Source: an uncultured Chitinophagaceae bacterium (GTDB lineage: Bacteria > Bacteroidota > Bacteroidia > Chitinophagales > Chitinophagaceae). Taken from it: a stretch of DNA of 48,534 nucleotides. The DNA lies in the NCBI GenBank assembly GCA_903895845.1, contig CAITVK010000118.1, positions 1-48,534 of the forward strand, in the 5' to 3' direction. The stretch's first letter is position 1. Every line of letters begins with the position of its first letter. The notes beneath the pieces were generated by a model that had not been told where the DNA came from, did no database searches, and was given only the letters and a program-made list of their open reading frames with translations. Below are positions 1 through 8,749 of the stretch, in pieces. The position numbers were made by a program, and so were the translations under genes.

Positions 1-9
1 AATCGGGGT

Positions 10-37
10 CTAGCGCATGATTCCCGTCATGTGCTAG
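10..37. terminator. Hairpin, possibly the terminator of an upstream gene
   Basis: Positions 10-20 pair with 27-37 (11 bp with one G-T wobble) around a 6-base loop. There is no clear T tract after it, so termination is only a guess. It could also be a conserved RNA structure or a protein-binding palindrome. Confidence 0.35.
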
Positions 38-215
38 CCGTTCTTAATGTACACACTATTCAACACAATCTACAAAAATACCCTCACAAATAAACTTTAC
101 AGAAAACAGGGTTCTCATTCACAGATTTTCAACGGATTCTTCTTTTGCCTGCCTCAAAAAGGTAGGGTTATTAAATACAAAAAAGGTAGTAGACAAAATA
201 AATTAGCATAAGCAA

Positions 216-265
216 CCCCTCTGCGCTTCTCTGTGTAAATCGCTCTGTGTACTCTGCGTTAACCC
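216..265. repeat. Dispersed CTCTGTGT/CTCTGCG repeat, copy 1
   Basis: Short phrases such as CTCTGTGTA, CTCTGTGTACTC and CTCTGCG follow one another here. Related phrasing occurs at 13298-13413 and 28078-28125. I recognise the style from intergenic repeats built on (A)CACAAAG and CACTAAG in many environmental genomes, but no search was run. Confidence 0.45.
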
Positions 266-287
266 TTTTTAACCCTCCAGATACACC

Positions 288-506
288 AAACTATTGCGAG
301 ACAGCGAAATTTAACTACGAGACATCGAAATCTCATTTTAAGACTCAATAAAACTATTTCAGATACGATAATCTTACTGCGAGATGCAATACTTCTATTG
401 TGAGACACGATAATCTTACTGCGAGATACAATAATCTTACTGCGAGATGCAATATTCCTTGTGAGAGATACGATATTCTTACAAAGAGATACGATAATTT
501 TCAAAA
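288..506. repeat. 21-bp tandem array, about 10 units
   Basis: A GAGA-like core recurs at about 298, 319, 340, 360, 381, 402, 423, 444, 465 and 486, so the period is 21 bp throughout. The better copies read GAGAYRCRATAATCTTAC on the plus strand and outer units are degenerate. Because 21 is divisible by three, the minus strand stays open and reads as S-K-I-I-V-S-R heptads, but there is no family, signal or start context to support a gene. The array lies about 300 bp before secA. A related array sits at 19341-19570. Confidence 0.85.
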
Positions 507-651
507 GGCATATCTTCCAAAAATAAAGTAGGTAATAACGTTTTTAAGGAAGCAAAAAAACGCTGTTTGTTCCCAAGAATACATTCCAATAAAATGATAG
601 TGATAAGAAAGGGATATTTTTTCAAGTGTATTACCAACAAATACGCAATAA

Positions 652-706
652 ACGTTAATAACTAACAACTAATCACTAATAACTAACTACTTACACCTAA
701 CAACTA
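652..706. repeat. AT-rich TAACTAATAACTAA-type intergenic repeat
   Basis: Short runs of TAACTAA, AACAACTA and ACTTACACC follow one another directly before the secA promoter box. Similar low-complexity blocks occur at 4230-4272, 8657-8749, 19745-19780, 36749-36849 and 48008-48046. Confidence 0.55.
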
Positions 707-707
707 T

Positions 708-715
708 TACATTTG
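708..715 (+). promoter_or_regulatory. Bacteroidota -7 promoter box for secA
   Basis: TACATTTG matches the Bacteroidota primary-sigma -7 consensus TAnnTTTG and lies about 90 bases before the secA start. The -33 element is not obvious in the AT-rich repeat upstream. Confidence 0.45.
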
Positions 716-805
716 CCGCTCAATAAATGCCAAGTTGGCAAAATAAACTTGTAGCATTCTATTTGAAAAGCGGATAAAACAATTAATTATAAGACATAAT
801 ATAGT

Positions 806-3800
806 ATGCTGAAGTTTATAAGTAAGTTATTTGGGGGTAATAAGAGTGAGAAGGATGTGGCAGAAATAAAGCCGATTGTTGCTAAGATCAACCAATTCTT
901 TCAAGAATACCAACACCTTTCCAATGATGAGTTAAGAGCTAAAACGGTTGAGTTTAAGGCGCGTATCAAAGCACATCTGCAAGAAATAGATGCAGTAATT
1001 GAAGCCAAACAACTGGAAGCTGACGAATTGCCAGCCTCTGAAATACATGTGAAAGATGCTATTTACCAAGAGGTAGATAAATTGAAGAAAGACCGCGATA
1101 AACTAATTGAAGAAGCACTACAAGAAATTCTCCCCGAAGCTTTTGCAACAATAAAGGAAACCGCAAGACGTTTCAAAGAAAACGAAACTATCGTGTCGGC
1201 AGCTACTGACTTAGACAGACAACTAGCCGTAAAGAAAGATTATATCACCATCACGGGCGATACAGTTACTTTTAAAAATACCTGGACAGCGGGTGGTGGT
1301 AAGGTTACCTGGAACATGGTGCATTATGATGTTCAGCTGATTGGTGGTGCCGTATTGCACAGTGGTAAGATTGCCGAAATGGCAACGGGTGAAGGTAAAA
1401 CCTTGGTGAGCACATTGCCTGCATACCTCAATGCCTTGTCTGGCGAGGGGGTACACATTGTTACCGTGAATGACTACCTTGCTAAAAGGGATAGTGAGTG
1501 GAATGGTACTTTGTTTGAGTGGCTAGGATTGACTGTTGACTGTATTGATAAACACCAACCCAATACTGCCGAACGTAGAAAAGCTTATCTGGCAGACATC
1601 ACCTACGGAACAAATAATGAATTTGGTTTTGATTATCTACGTGATAACATGGTGCACAATCCCGATGAAATGGTGCAACGTAAACACCATTTTGCTATGG
1701 TGGATGAGGTGGATAGTGTATTGATTGACGATGCGCGTACCCCATTGATTATTAGTGGACCAATTGGCCGACAAGATAACCTGGAGCAGTTTTTTGAATT
1801 GAAACCCCGAATTGAAAAATTGGTTGATGCGCAGAAACGTGCAGTGAATAGTTTCCTTCAAGAAGCAAAGAAGAAGATTGCAGAGGGTAATGATGACCCA
1901 AAAGATGGCGGCTTGGCTTTGTTCAGGGCGCACAGAGGTTTACCTAAGAATAGTGCAACTATCAAGTTCCTAAGTGAACCGGGTGTTAGGATGAAACTTC
2001 AAAAAGCAGAGAACTATTACCTTGCTGATCAGTCGAGAGAAATGCACATTGCCGATCAGGAATTGTACTTTTATATTGACGAAAAGAATAATTCGGTTGA
2101 ATTAACTGATAAGGGTATCTCATTGATTACCAAAGCTGGAGAAGACCCACATTTCTTTATCATCCCAGATATTAGCGTTGGCTTGAATAGCGTTGAGAAG
2201 AGTGAGTTGCCTTCGGAAGAAAAGATTCGTCAGAAGGAAACAATCATCAATGATTATTCAGTAAAAGCAGACCGCATTCATACCGTACAACAATTATTGA
2301 AGGCATATACCTTGTTTGATAAAGACGTGGAATATGTGGTAATGGATGGCGCTGTGAAGATTGTGGATGAGCAGACTGGTCGTATTTTGGATGGTCGTCG
2401 ATACAGCGATGGTTTACACCAGGCAATTGAAGCAAAAGAAAACGTAACCATCGAAGCTACCACCCAAACTTATGCAACTGTAACCTTGCAGAACTACTTC
2501 CGTATGTATCACAAGCTATGTGGTATGACGGGTACTGCCGAAACAGAAGCGGGTGAGTTCTGGGATATCTACAAGTTGGATGTAGTGACAATCCCTACTA
2601 ATATCACGGCGATAAGGAAGGATGAGCAGGATTTAGTTTACAAAACAAAGCGTGAGAAGTTTGGTGCAGTAATAGAAGAAATCAGCAAGCTACGTGAAGC
2701 AGGAAGACCAGTGCTAGTAGGTACTACTTCGGTGGAAGTGAGTGAATTGTTGAGCAGGATGCTTCGTCAGAAACAAATTCCACACAATGTATTGAATGCA
2801 AAACAACATGCCCGTGAAGCACAAGTAGTTGCAGAAGCTGGTTTGGCAGGGGCAATTACTATTGCAACGAATATGGCGGGTCGTGGTACGGATATCAAGC
2901 TTGGACCAGGCGTGAAAGAAGCAGGTGGTTTGGCAATTGTAGGTACAGAACGTCATGAAAGCCGTCGTGTGGACAGGCAGTTGCGTGGTCGTGCCGGTCG
3001 TCAGGGAGATCCCGGATCTACCATGTTCTTTGTTAGTCTGGAAGATGATTTGATGCGTATGTTTGGTAGCGAACGTATTGCCAAGGTGATGGACTTTGCC
3101 GGATATAAAGAAGGCGAAGTGATCCAACATCCGATGATTACCAAGAGTATTGAACGTGCACAGAAGAAAGTAGAAGAAAATAACTTCGGAATAAGAAAGC
3201 GTTTGTTGGAATATGATGATGTGATGAACAAACAACGTACGGTAATCTATACCAAGCGTAACCATGCTTTGTTTGGTGAGAGATTGGCGTTGGACTTGGA
3301 CAACGCATTCTATTCTGTGGCAGAAGGGTTGGTAAGTTCTTATAAGGATGAAGAAAACTACGAAGGATTTAAATTATCTACGATTGTCCATTTCGCAATA
3401 GAAACAAGCATCACAGAAAATGATTTCAGCAGACAACCTGTACAGGAATTAGCAGAACAACTATATCAGGAAGCAATTGCTAATTATCAACGTAAAAAAG
3501 AAGAAATAGCCGCCAATGCAGTACCAGTATTTAAGGGCATCCGTAAAGACCAAGGTACAAGGGTAGAGAATGTGATTGTTCCATTTACGGATGGAAAACG
3601 TTCTTTGCAGATATTGGCTAACCTGGATAAAACAGTTACGTCAGAGGGTTTTGAAATGCTGAATTGCTTAGAGAAAACAGTTACCCTTAACTTTATTGAT
3701 GACGAATGGAAAGAACACCTTCGTGCCATGGACGATTTAAAACAGAGTGTGCAAACAGCTACTTATGAACAAAAAGATCCATTGGTAATCTACAAAGTAG

Positions 3801-4123
3801 AAGCATTTACTTTGTTTAAGGACATGGATACGCAAGTGAACAGGAATATTGTTGAGTTTTTAAGTCATGCTGGTATACCTGTTGAGACGGAAGGTAACTT
3901 GAAAGAAGGGCATCAGGAAAAGACGGATTTAAGTAAACTAAAAACCCGTAAACAAGATGTTGATGCTGTTGGACGTGAAGTGCCTGATGAGAATGATTAC
4001 ATTGATCCAACACCCGTAAAACAACAGCCAATTGTTGTCGGTCCAAAGACAGGACGTAATGATCCTTGTCCTTGTGGAAGTGGTAAGAAGTACAAAGCTT
4101 GCCATGGTAGAGACGAGGCTTAA
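806..4123 (+). CDS. secA: Preprotein translocase ATPase SecA
   Basis: SecA is the cytoplasmic motor that pushes unfolded preproteins through the SecYEG channel by ATP hydrolysis. At 1105 residues it has the extended length usual in Bacteroidota (about 900 in E. coli). Visible motifs are Walker A GEGKT near residue 195, the DEVD box near residue 300 followed by [16 protein letters not shown], the second-half helicase motifs MAGRGTDI and [10 protein letters not shown], and a C-terminal zinc-binding [14 protein letters not shown] at about 1089-1102 that normally contacts SecB or ribosomes. The ATG at 806 gives a normal N-terminus ([13 protein letters not shown]). The gene stands alone, with its own promoter box and an intrinsic terminator. 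It would feed the T9SS and lipoprotein substrates encoded elsewhere in the window, since these first cross the inner membrane by Sec. Confidence 0.98.
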   Translation: MLKFISKLFGGNKSEKDVAEIKPIVAKINQFFQEYQHLSNDELRAKTVEFKARIKAHLQEIDAVIEAKQLEADELPASEIHVKDAIYQEVDKLKKDRDKLIEEALQEILPEAFATIKETARRFKENETIVSAATDLDRQLAVKKDYITITGDTVTFKNTWTAGGGKVTWNMVHYDVQLIGGAVLHSGKIAEMATGEGKTLVSTLPAYLNALSGEGVHIVTVNDYLAKRDSEWNGTLFEWLGLTVDCIDKHQPNTAERRKAYLADITYGTNNEFGFDYLRDNMVHNPDEMVQRKHHFAMVDEVDSVLIDDARTPLIISGPIGRQDNLEQFFELKPRIEKLVDAQKRAVNSFLQEAKKKIAEGNDDPKDGGLALFRAHRGLPKNSATIKFLSEPGVRMKLQKAENYYLADQSREMHIADQELYFYIDEKNNSVELTDKGISLITKAGEDPHFFIIPDISVGLNSVEKSELPSEEKIRQKETIINDYSVKADRIHTVQQLLKAYTLFDKDVEYVVMDGAVKIVDEQTGRILDGRRYSDGLHQAIEAKENVTIEATTQTYATVTLQNYFRMYHKLCGMTGTAETEAGEFWDIYKLDVVTIPTNITAIRKDEQDLVYKTKREKFGAVIEEISKLREAGRPVLVGTTSVEVSELLSRMLRQKQIPHNVLNAKQHAREAQVVAEAGLAGAITIATNMAGRGTDIKLGPGVKEAGGLAIVGTERHESRRVDRQLRGRAGRQGDPGSTMFFVSLEDDLMRMFGSERIAKVMDFAGYKEGEVIQHPMITKSIERAQKKVEENNFGIRKRLLEYDDVMNKQRTVIYTKRNHALFGERLALDLDNAFYSVAEGLVSSYKDEENYEGFKLSTIVHFAIETSITENDFSRQPVQELAEQLYQEAIANYQRKKEEIAANAVPVFKGIRKDQGTRVENVIVPFTDGKRSLQILANLDKTVTSEGFEMLNCLEKTVTLNFIDDEWKEHLRAMDDLKQSVQTATYEQKDPLVIYKVEAFTLFKDMDTQVNRNIVEFLSHAGIPVETEGNLKEGHQEKTDLSKLKTRKQDVDAVGREVPDENDYIDPTPVKQQPIVVGPKTGRNDPCPCGSGKKYKACHGRDEA

Positions 4124-4147
4124 TGGATAATTTCAATAAATAATCTC

Positions 4148-4184
4148 AAAGGAGGCGCCGGATCTGGTAGCCTCCTTTTGTTTT
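4148..4184 (+). terminator. Intrinsic terminator of secA
   Basis: AAAGGAGGC (4148-4156) pairs with GCCTCCTTT (4170-4178) around a 13-base loop, followed by TTGTTTTATT. It lies 25 bases after the secA stop codon. Confidence 0.85.
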
Positions 4185-4229
4185 ATTGGTAATAACTGGT
4201 TCCAAAAAGTCGTGAGGGTTCTATGACTG

Positions 4230-4272
4230 ATAAATAACTTATAACTTAAAAGTAATTACTAGTAACTAATCG
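4230..4272. repeat. AT-rich ATAACTTATAACTTA-type intergenic repeat
   Basis: Contains ATAACTTATAACTTA followed by more degenerate TAATTACTAGTAACTAA. It is of the same kind as the block before secA and lies directly before the glgB promoter-like box. Confidence 0.5.
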
Positions 4273-4294
4273 CTACTTTCACAGCCGTAATTAT

Positions 4295-4302
4295 TACATT
4301 TA
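4295..4302 (+). promoter_or_regulatory. Possible -7 box for glgB
   Basis: TACATTTA differs from TAnnTTTG at the last base and lies 19 bases before the glgB ATG. The sequence around it (TTACATTTACTGC) resembles that around the secA box (TTACATTTGCCGC). Confidence 0.3.
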
Positions 4303-4320
4303 CTGCATAAAACGATAGAT

Positions 4321-6384
4321 ATGCCTCCAAAAAAGAAAGTGGTTACAGAAGACAAAAGCGATAATGTGACCAAAAAGTCCAAGAAAGTAGTTGCATTGGA
4401 CATAATAGAGGAGAAATTTGCAATAACAGAGGAGACGAACAGGGTAAAGAAATATGAAGAGATTCATTTTGTAGATAGCCAACAACCTGTTTGGAATTAT
4501 TCCTTATTCAGCGAAGAGGACATCCGCAACTTTCAAAATGGCTGTCATTATAGTCTTTATAAAGTATTTGGAAATAAACAGATTTCCGTATTGGATGTTC
4601 CAGGAACTTACTTTTCGGTTTGGGCACCCAATGCAACACTGGTTACGGTGGTCGGGTATTTCAATAACTGGAATAAGAGTAGCCATCCCCTTAAAGTACG
4701 GTTGGATAAATCGGGCATCTGGGAGGGCTTCATCCCCAATGTCTTAAAAGGAGAAGCATACAAATATCATATTCACGGTTATGGTGGGATAAAGGTTGAT
4801 AAAGCAGATCCCTTTGCACACTATGCAGAACATAGACCTTATACCGCTTCTATTACCTGGCAAACTGACTTTGACTGGCAGGATGCCGAATGGATGAAAA
4901 ACCGTATCAAGCACAATGCACTGAGCGCACCCTACTCGGTTTATGAGGTACACCTTGCTAGTTGGATGCGTCCAGATAAAAACGACGAAGAAAAGTATAA
5001 TACCTACGGACAGGCTATCGATTTATTGGTTCCTTATGTTAAGGACATGGGCTTTACACATGTGGAGCTGATGCCTATCAACGAACATCCTTTCGATGGT
5101 AGCTGGGGATATCAGGGTACTGGGTACTTTGCTCCTACAAGCCGTTTCGGTAATCCGCAAGACTTTGCAGCGTTGGTTAATGCATTTCATCAGGCTGGTA
5201 TCGGGGTGATATTAGACTGGGTAGCTTCACATTTTCCATACGATGCACATGGACTATTCATGTTTGATGGTACACATACCTATGAATATGCTGACATGCG
5301 CAAGGGCTATCATCCAGATTGGAACAGCTATATCTTTAACTACAAGAGGGGGGAAGTAAAAAGCTTCCTCATAAGTAGTGCCCGTTTTTGGTGCGACCAG
5401 TTTCACATGGATGGTATCAGGGTAGATGCGGTGAGTAGTATGCTGCGACTGGACTATAGCAGAAACGCTGGGCAATGGGAACCAAATGAACATGGGGGAA
5501 ATGGTAACCTTGAGGCAATAGCCTTTATTAAAGACTTAAATATTACGCTGTACAGGGATTTCCCGGATATTCAGACAATTGCCGAAGAGGCAACAGATTG
5601 GCCAGGCGTAAGTAGGCCAACCTTTGAGGGAGGACTTGGCTTTGGGATGAAATGGATGATGGGCTGGATGCACGACACACTTGATTATTTTAAACTAGAC
5701 CCTATCTATCGACAGTTTCAGCAGGATAAGTTTACGTTCAGCATGGTCTATTTCAAGAATGAAAACTTTATGCTTCCCTTGAGTCATGATGAAGTGGTGC
5801 ATGGCAAAAGCCCGATGATCTATAAGATGCCAGGAGATGAATGGCAGAAGTTCGCTAACCTGCGTTTGTTGTATACATATATGTTTACTCATCCTGGTGC
5901 TAAATTGTTATTTATGGGGGATGAGTTTGCCGCAACTGCTGAATGGAACTACAAAAGCGAATTGCAATGGGACTTGTTAAAGCATATTAGTCATGGGGGA
6001 ATGAAGTTTTGTGTACAGCAACTAAATAATTTATATAGGGGGGAACCTGCTTTGTACGATAAGCAATTTAGCTATGAAGGGTTTGAATGGGTAGATTTAA
6101 ATCATCGCCCAGAAGGTGTTGTAGTGTACAAACGAAAAGGAAATGATCCTAAAGACGACATCGTAGTCATACTGAATATGACACCCGTAGTACGGAACAA
6201 TTGGACTGTTTACGTTCATAATAAGGAAAATTGGAAGGAAATTTTTAATAGTGACAACAAAGATTTCTGGGGCAGTGGCACTGTCTTTAATCCTGATATT
6301 CAATCAGAATTGGTAGATGAAGCTAGTAAATGTTTTAAACTCCAAATTCATCTGCCGCCGTTAGCAGCTGTGGTAATTAGATAG
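4321..6384 (+). CDS. glgB: 1,4-alpha-glucan branching enzyme (GH13)
   Basis: This enzyme makes the alpha-1,6 branches of glycogen by cutting an alpha-1,4 chain and moving it to a C6 hydroxyl. The 687-residue protein has a lysine-rich N-terminal tail of about 30 residues, a CBM48-type beta-sandwich near 75-180 (YFSVWAPNA, YKYHIHG), then the GH13 barrel and a C-terminal beta domain. Conserved regions are visible: DWVASHFP, the nucleophile in GIRVDAVSSM (Asp369), the acid/base in IAEEATDWPG (Glu422 or Glu423) and LSHDEVVHGK. The length fits the short GlgB class without the extra N1 domain. No other glycogen gene lies nearby, so the gene appears to be an isolated unit ending in a strong terminator. 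The tail (MPPKKKVVTEDKSDN) could be trimmed if a later start is used, but no better start is visible. Confidence 0.96.
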   Translation: MPPKKKVVTEDKSDNVTKKSKKVVALDIIEEKFAITEETNRVKKYEEIHFVDSQQPVWNYSLFSEEDIRNFQNGCHYSLYKVFGNKQISVLDVPGTYFSVWAPNATLVTVVGYFNNWNKSSHPLKVRLDKSGIWEGFIPNVLKGEAYKYHIHGYGGIKVDKADPFAHYAEHRPYTASITWQTDFDWQDAEWMKNRIKHNALSAPYSVYEVHLASWMRPDKNDEEKYNTYGQAIDLLVPYVKDMGFTHVELMPINEHPFDGSWGYQGTGYFAPTSRFGNPQDFAALVNAFHQAGIGVILDWVASHFPYDAHGLFMFDGTHTYEYADMRKGYHPDWNSYIFNYKRGEVKSFLISSARFWCDQFHMDGIRVDAVSSMLRLDYSRNAGQWEPNEHGGNGNLEAIAFIKDLNITLYRDFPDIQTIAEEATDWPGVSRPTFEGGLGFGMKWMMGWMHDTLDYFKLDPIYRQFQQDKFTFSMVYFKNENFMLPLSHDEVVHGKSPMIYKMPGDEWQKFANLRLLYTYMFTHPGAKLLFMGDEFAATAEWNYKSELQWDLLKHISHGGMKFCVQQLNNLYRGEPALYDKQFSYEGFEWVDLNHRPEGVVVYKRKGNDPKDDIVVILNMTPVVRNNWTVYVHNKENWKEIFNSDNKDFWGSGTVFNPDIQSELVDEASKCFKLQIHLPPLAAVVIR

Positions 6385-6399
6385 ATGATATTAATCAGA

Positions 6400-6440
6400 C
6401 AAAGGCTATTGCCGAAAATGTAATAGCCTTTGTTTTTGTT
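6400..6440 (+). terminator. Intrinsic terminator of glgB
   Basis: CAAAGGCTATT (6400-6410) pairs perfectly with AATAGCCTTTG (6422-6432) around an 11-base loop, followed by TTTTTGTT. It lies between the convergent glgB and the glycosyltransferase gene and may serve both. Confidence 0.88.
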
Positions 6441-6478
6441 ATATCCCTATGGCATCGCCAAATGAATCAAAAGGAGAA

Positions 6479-7612
6479 TTAAGTGTTGGTTTTGTTGGAT
6501 GAAATATCAACCGCATCCAATGCTTTCTTGGTAATATTTCCCCAATAATACTTCGCATAGAACGAATCTGGTGTTTGGATGGATGTTTTTAGTTTGTCAA
6601 TTACTTCCCCAGCAAAGGTTTCCCAATCATTATCCTGCACAACAATCAATTTATTGCCACTTGCTTCTTTATCGCAACCTATCGCCCCAGTTTCGGCAGA
6701 AATAACGGTTGTATTGAACCCCAATGCTTCTACTAGTTTCGTTTTGATACCTCCACCACTCAGGATAGGGTTGATGAAGATGTCGGCAGCCTTAAAGTAT
6801 AACTCAATATCGGGCACTAAACCAGCATAGATGATGTTCTGACCTGTGTAAGCTTTTAGACCATTCAAATCTTCGGGTAAGCCTTTGCCACAGATGATTA
6901 TCTTATACTTTAAATCGCTCTTAAGCAATAAAGGATTGATGTGTTGTGCAATATCCCTGACAGCATTAGCATTGGGGGCGTAACTTAATAAGCCATTGAA
7001 TAGTATAATAGAAGCTTCGCTTTCAATATGATGTAGCTTTCTAACCGTTTCTGCGCAATCTACTTTGTCTTTTGGTATGGATGGAAGCGGCAAGCCAAAA
7101 GTAATAACGTGACATTTACTTGCTGGTAACGAGAAATTGGTAACCATAAACTGTTTATCTTCCTCGGAGATGCAGAATATAGTATCTGCCATCGTTAATA
7201 CCCACTTTTCGTACCACATCAGTATTGGCCACCACTTCTTTCCCACTGATTTAAATCGTAGGTATTCGATGTTGTGGGTATGTATAATCAAAGGAATCTT
7301 ACAACGCAATTTAACCAACCAACCCAACCATCCCATATACGGATGCTCGAGCATGAGGTAGTTGATGTTGTTATTTTTGATAAAAGAGACCACTTTGAAA
7401 AATAGAGATAAGTCAAAGAATTTCAATAAGTTATTCTTCATCCAAGGGATCAATGTGTAGTTTTTTACAAGACTACTGTCATTGCTCGATGTACTGATAA
7501 CGGTGAGGTCGCATTGGGTTCCCAAGAACTCATTGAACTGTGCAATAGACTTTTGACCACCCGAAGAATAGGGTAGTATTGAATAAGAAACGATGGATAC
7601 TATCTTCTTCAA
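6479..7612 (-). CDS. Family 4 glycosyltransferase
   Basis: A GT-B fold glycosyltransferase (377 residues) expected to transfer a sugar from a nucleotide donor to a growing surface glycan. The N-terminal half contains the acceptor domain with IHTHNIEYLRF and a DTIFCISEED segment. The C-terminal donor domain shows GLLSYAPNANAV near residue 205, IIICGKGLP, and the GT4-typical NPILSGGGIKTKLVEALGF near 285-305, where the usual E-x7-E is partly altered. The start is TTG at 7612, directly after the TAA of the upstream methyltransferase (TAATTG). No ATG is nearby, and translation would be coupled. The neighbours, a methyltransferase and a YfhO-like membrane protein, suggest surface polysaccharide or glycolipid assembly. 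The donor and acceptor sugars cannot be read from sequence. Confidence 0.85.
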   Translation of the reverse strand: MKKIVSIVSYSILPYSSGGQKSIAQFNEFLGTQCDLTVISTSSNDSSLVKNYTLIPWMKNNLLKFFDLSLFFKVVSFIKNNNINYLMLEHPYMGWLGWLVKLRCKIPLIIHTHNIEYLRFKSVGKKWWPILMWYEKWVLTMADTIFCISEEDKQFMVTNFSLPASKCHVITFGLPLPSIPKDKVDCAETVRKLHHIESEASIILFNGLLSYAPNANAVRDIAQHINPLLLKSDLKYKIIICGKGLPEDLNGLKAYTGQNIIYAGLVPDIELYFKAADIFINPILSGGGIKTKLVEALGFNTTVISAETGAIGCDKEASGNKLIVVQDNDWETFAGEVIDKLKTSIQTPDSFYAKYYWGNITKKALDAVDISSNKTNT

Positions 7613-8653
7613 TTAGTTGCGTGTTTCTTGTTGGGGTAATACGATAATGTATATGAAAGGAGCCAACAGAAAGCCAATTGCAGGTGTGATTGCAATCAGC
7701 TGATTGAAAAAAGCGCCCATTGCATTCTTCCAAGGTTTCTGATAGTGCGTGTCCCAAAAGCCTGGCTTGATGATACAAATTGTATTTGGAGCAGCAGCCA
7801 TTTGTTTGTGTACCTTAAACGGCAGAAGATTCTCAGCCCAGACACCATAATCCATGTCACAGGTATTGGTGTAGTAATAATGCTTAACAGGCACAATTCC
7901 TTTGCTGATATAGTTGTTTACACAATCTGTTACCTCACTTCTTTCGTAGCCACGGGTACTCGTTGCCAATAATTTTACCACTTTTTCATCAAGAGAAGGA
8001 AAGCTTGCCCTTATAAAATCGGTCCGTTGTTGTAGGAATATCTTTTCTAGCTTATTGTGCAGCAACACGTGTTGCAGGTTCATGGCGGGGTTATTGAAAT
8101 TGGCTGTGGTGGAGGAATAAATAATCGCCTTTGGCTGATACTGGTGGATCAGTTTATAATACTCATCCAACTTATAGATATGCTCCACCACATTTCGGGA
8201 AGTAATGATGTCGCAGACAATCTTCTTCTCTTCCAATACCTTCAGCGTGTCTTCAATGTTACCCACGATGTATTCGTCCACATCTATATGGATGGCTTGC
8301 GCTAGAAGTTGAGCATTGTTTTTCCATTCTTCAAGGATGTCATTATGAATTACCTGTTTGCAGCCAATCATTTTTGCCAGGATGTACAGACTGCCCATGC
8401 CTGCGCCGTAATCCATTATCACAATATCCTTTACTTCCTTTTTACTGAGATTGATACTGTTGTACAAAAGGTGTGCACTGGTCTGTATGGAAAAGAACAT
8501 GCGCTTAAAATGACTTCCCAGAAAGTATTTCTTGCCATGTTCGGTTAGTCCGAGAGACTCTATATCAATGTGGTGCATCAATATAAACAGCTGTTCAGCC
8601 TTGGCTTGCAGCAACTCTCCTAATTTATCTTTATGTGGCAGAAATCTATCCAT
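7613..8653 (-). CDS. SAM-dependent methyltransferase with C-terminal membrane anchor
   Basis: A 346-residue protein with a class I methyltransferase core. Motif I is VIMDYGAGMGSLYIL near residues 98-112, an acidic residue follows in VIHNDILEEW, and CDIITSRNVVEHIY resembles motif IV. The last 40 residues form a hydrophobic segment (NQLIAITPAIGFLLAPFIYIIVL), so the enzyme is probably tied to the inner membrane. It is followed without a gap by the GT4 gene and preceded by the YfhO-like gene on the same strand, so modification of a lipid-linked or secreted glycan is a reasonable inference. The substrate is unknown. A region of about 75 residues between motif IV and the anchor has no family I recognise. 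Confidence 0.75.
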   Translation of the reverse strand: MDRFLPHKDKLGELLQAKAEQLFILMHHIDIESLGLTEHGKKYFLGSHFKRMFFSIQTSAHLLYNSINLSKKEVKDIVIMDYGAGMGSLYILAKMIGCKQVIHNDILEEWKNNAQLLAQAIHIDVDEYIVGNIEDTLKVLEEKKIVCDIITSRNVVEHIYKLDEYYKLIHQYQPKAIIYSSTTANFNNPAMNLQHVLLHNKLEKIFLQQRTDFIRASFPSLDEKVVKLLATSTRGYERSEVTDCVNNYISKGIVPVKHYYYTNTCDMDYGVWAENLLPFKVHKQMAAAPNTICIIKPGFWDTHYQKPWKNAMGAFFNQLIAITPAIGFLLAPFIYIIVLPQQETRN

Positions 8654-8656
8654 GTA

Positions 8657-8749
8657 GTTAGTTATGGGTTATGAGTTATGAATGATAAGTTAGAAATGAT
8701 AACTTAAAGTTGCTTACACTCATAACTTATCATTCATAACTCATAACTA
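8657..8749. repeat. Long hairpin of the ACTTATA repeat family
   Basis: A perfect 23-bp inverted repeat: 8669-8691 (TTATGAGTTATGAATGATAA...) pairs with 8724-8746 around a 32-base spacer, and pairing extends imperfectly outward. It fills the gap between the methyltransferase start and the YfhO stop, and the right arm runs into the YfhO stop codon. Transcribed, it would form a strong stem between two co-oriented genes. Confidence 0.8.

Larger units (their letters stand above)
1..805. other. Gene-free leader region upstream of secA
   Basis: No credible protein gene lies here. It holds, in order, a hairpin (10-37), a copy of a dispersed CTCTGTGT-type repeat (216-265), a 21-bp tandem array (288-506), an AT-rich TAACTAATAAC-type repeat (652-706) and a TAnnTTTG promoter box (708-715). 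The open frame on the minus strand at 259-504 is a by-product of the 21-bp period and is not called. Confidence 0.75.

Noticed and set aside
259-504. Minus-strand frame of 81 codons with S-K-I-I-V-S-R heptads
   Set aside because: It is produced by the 21-bp period of the array; no signal, family or start context supports a gene.
2714-3265. Long minus-strand frame of 183 codons inside secA
   Set aside because: Antisense shadow of a certain gene; His-, Thr- and Phe-rich text without domain pattern.
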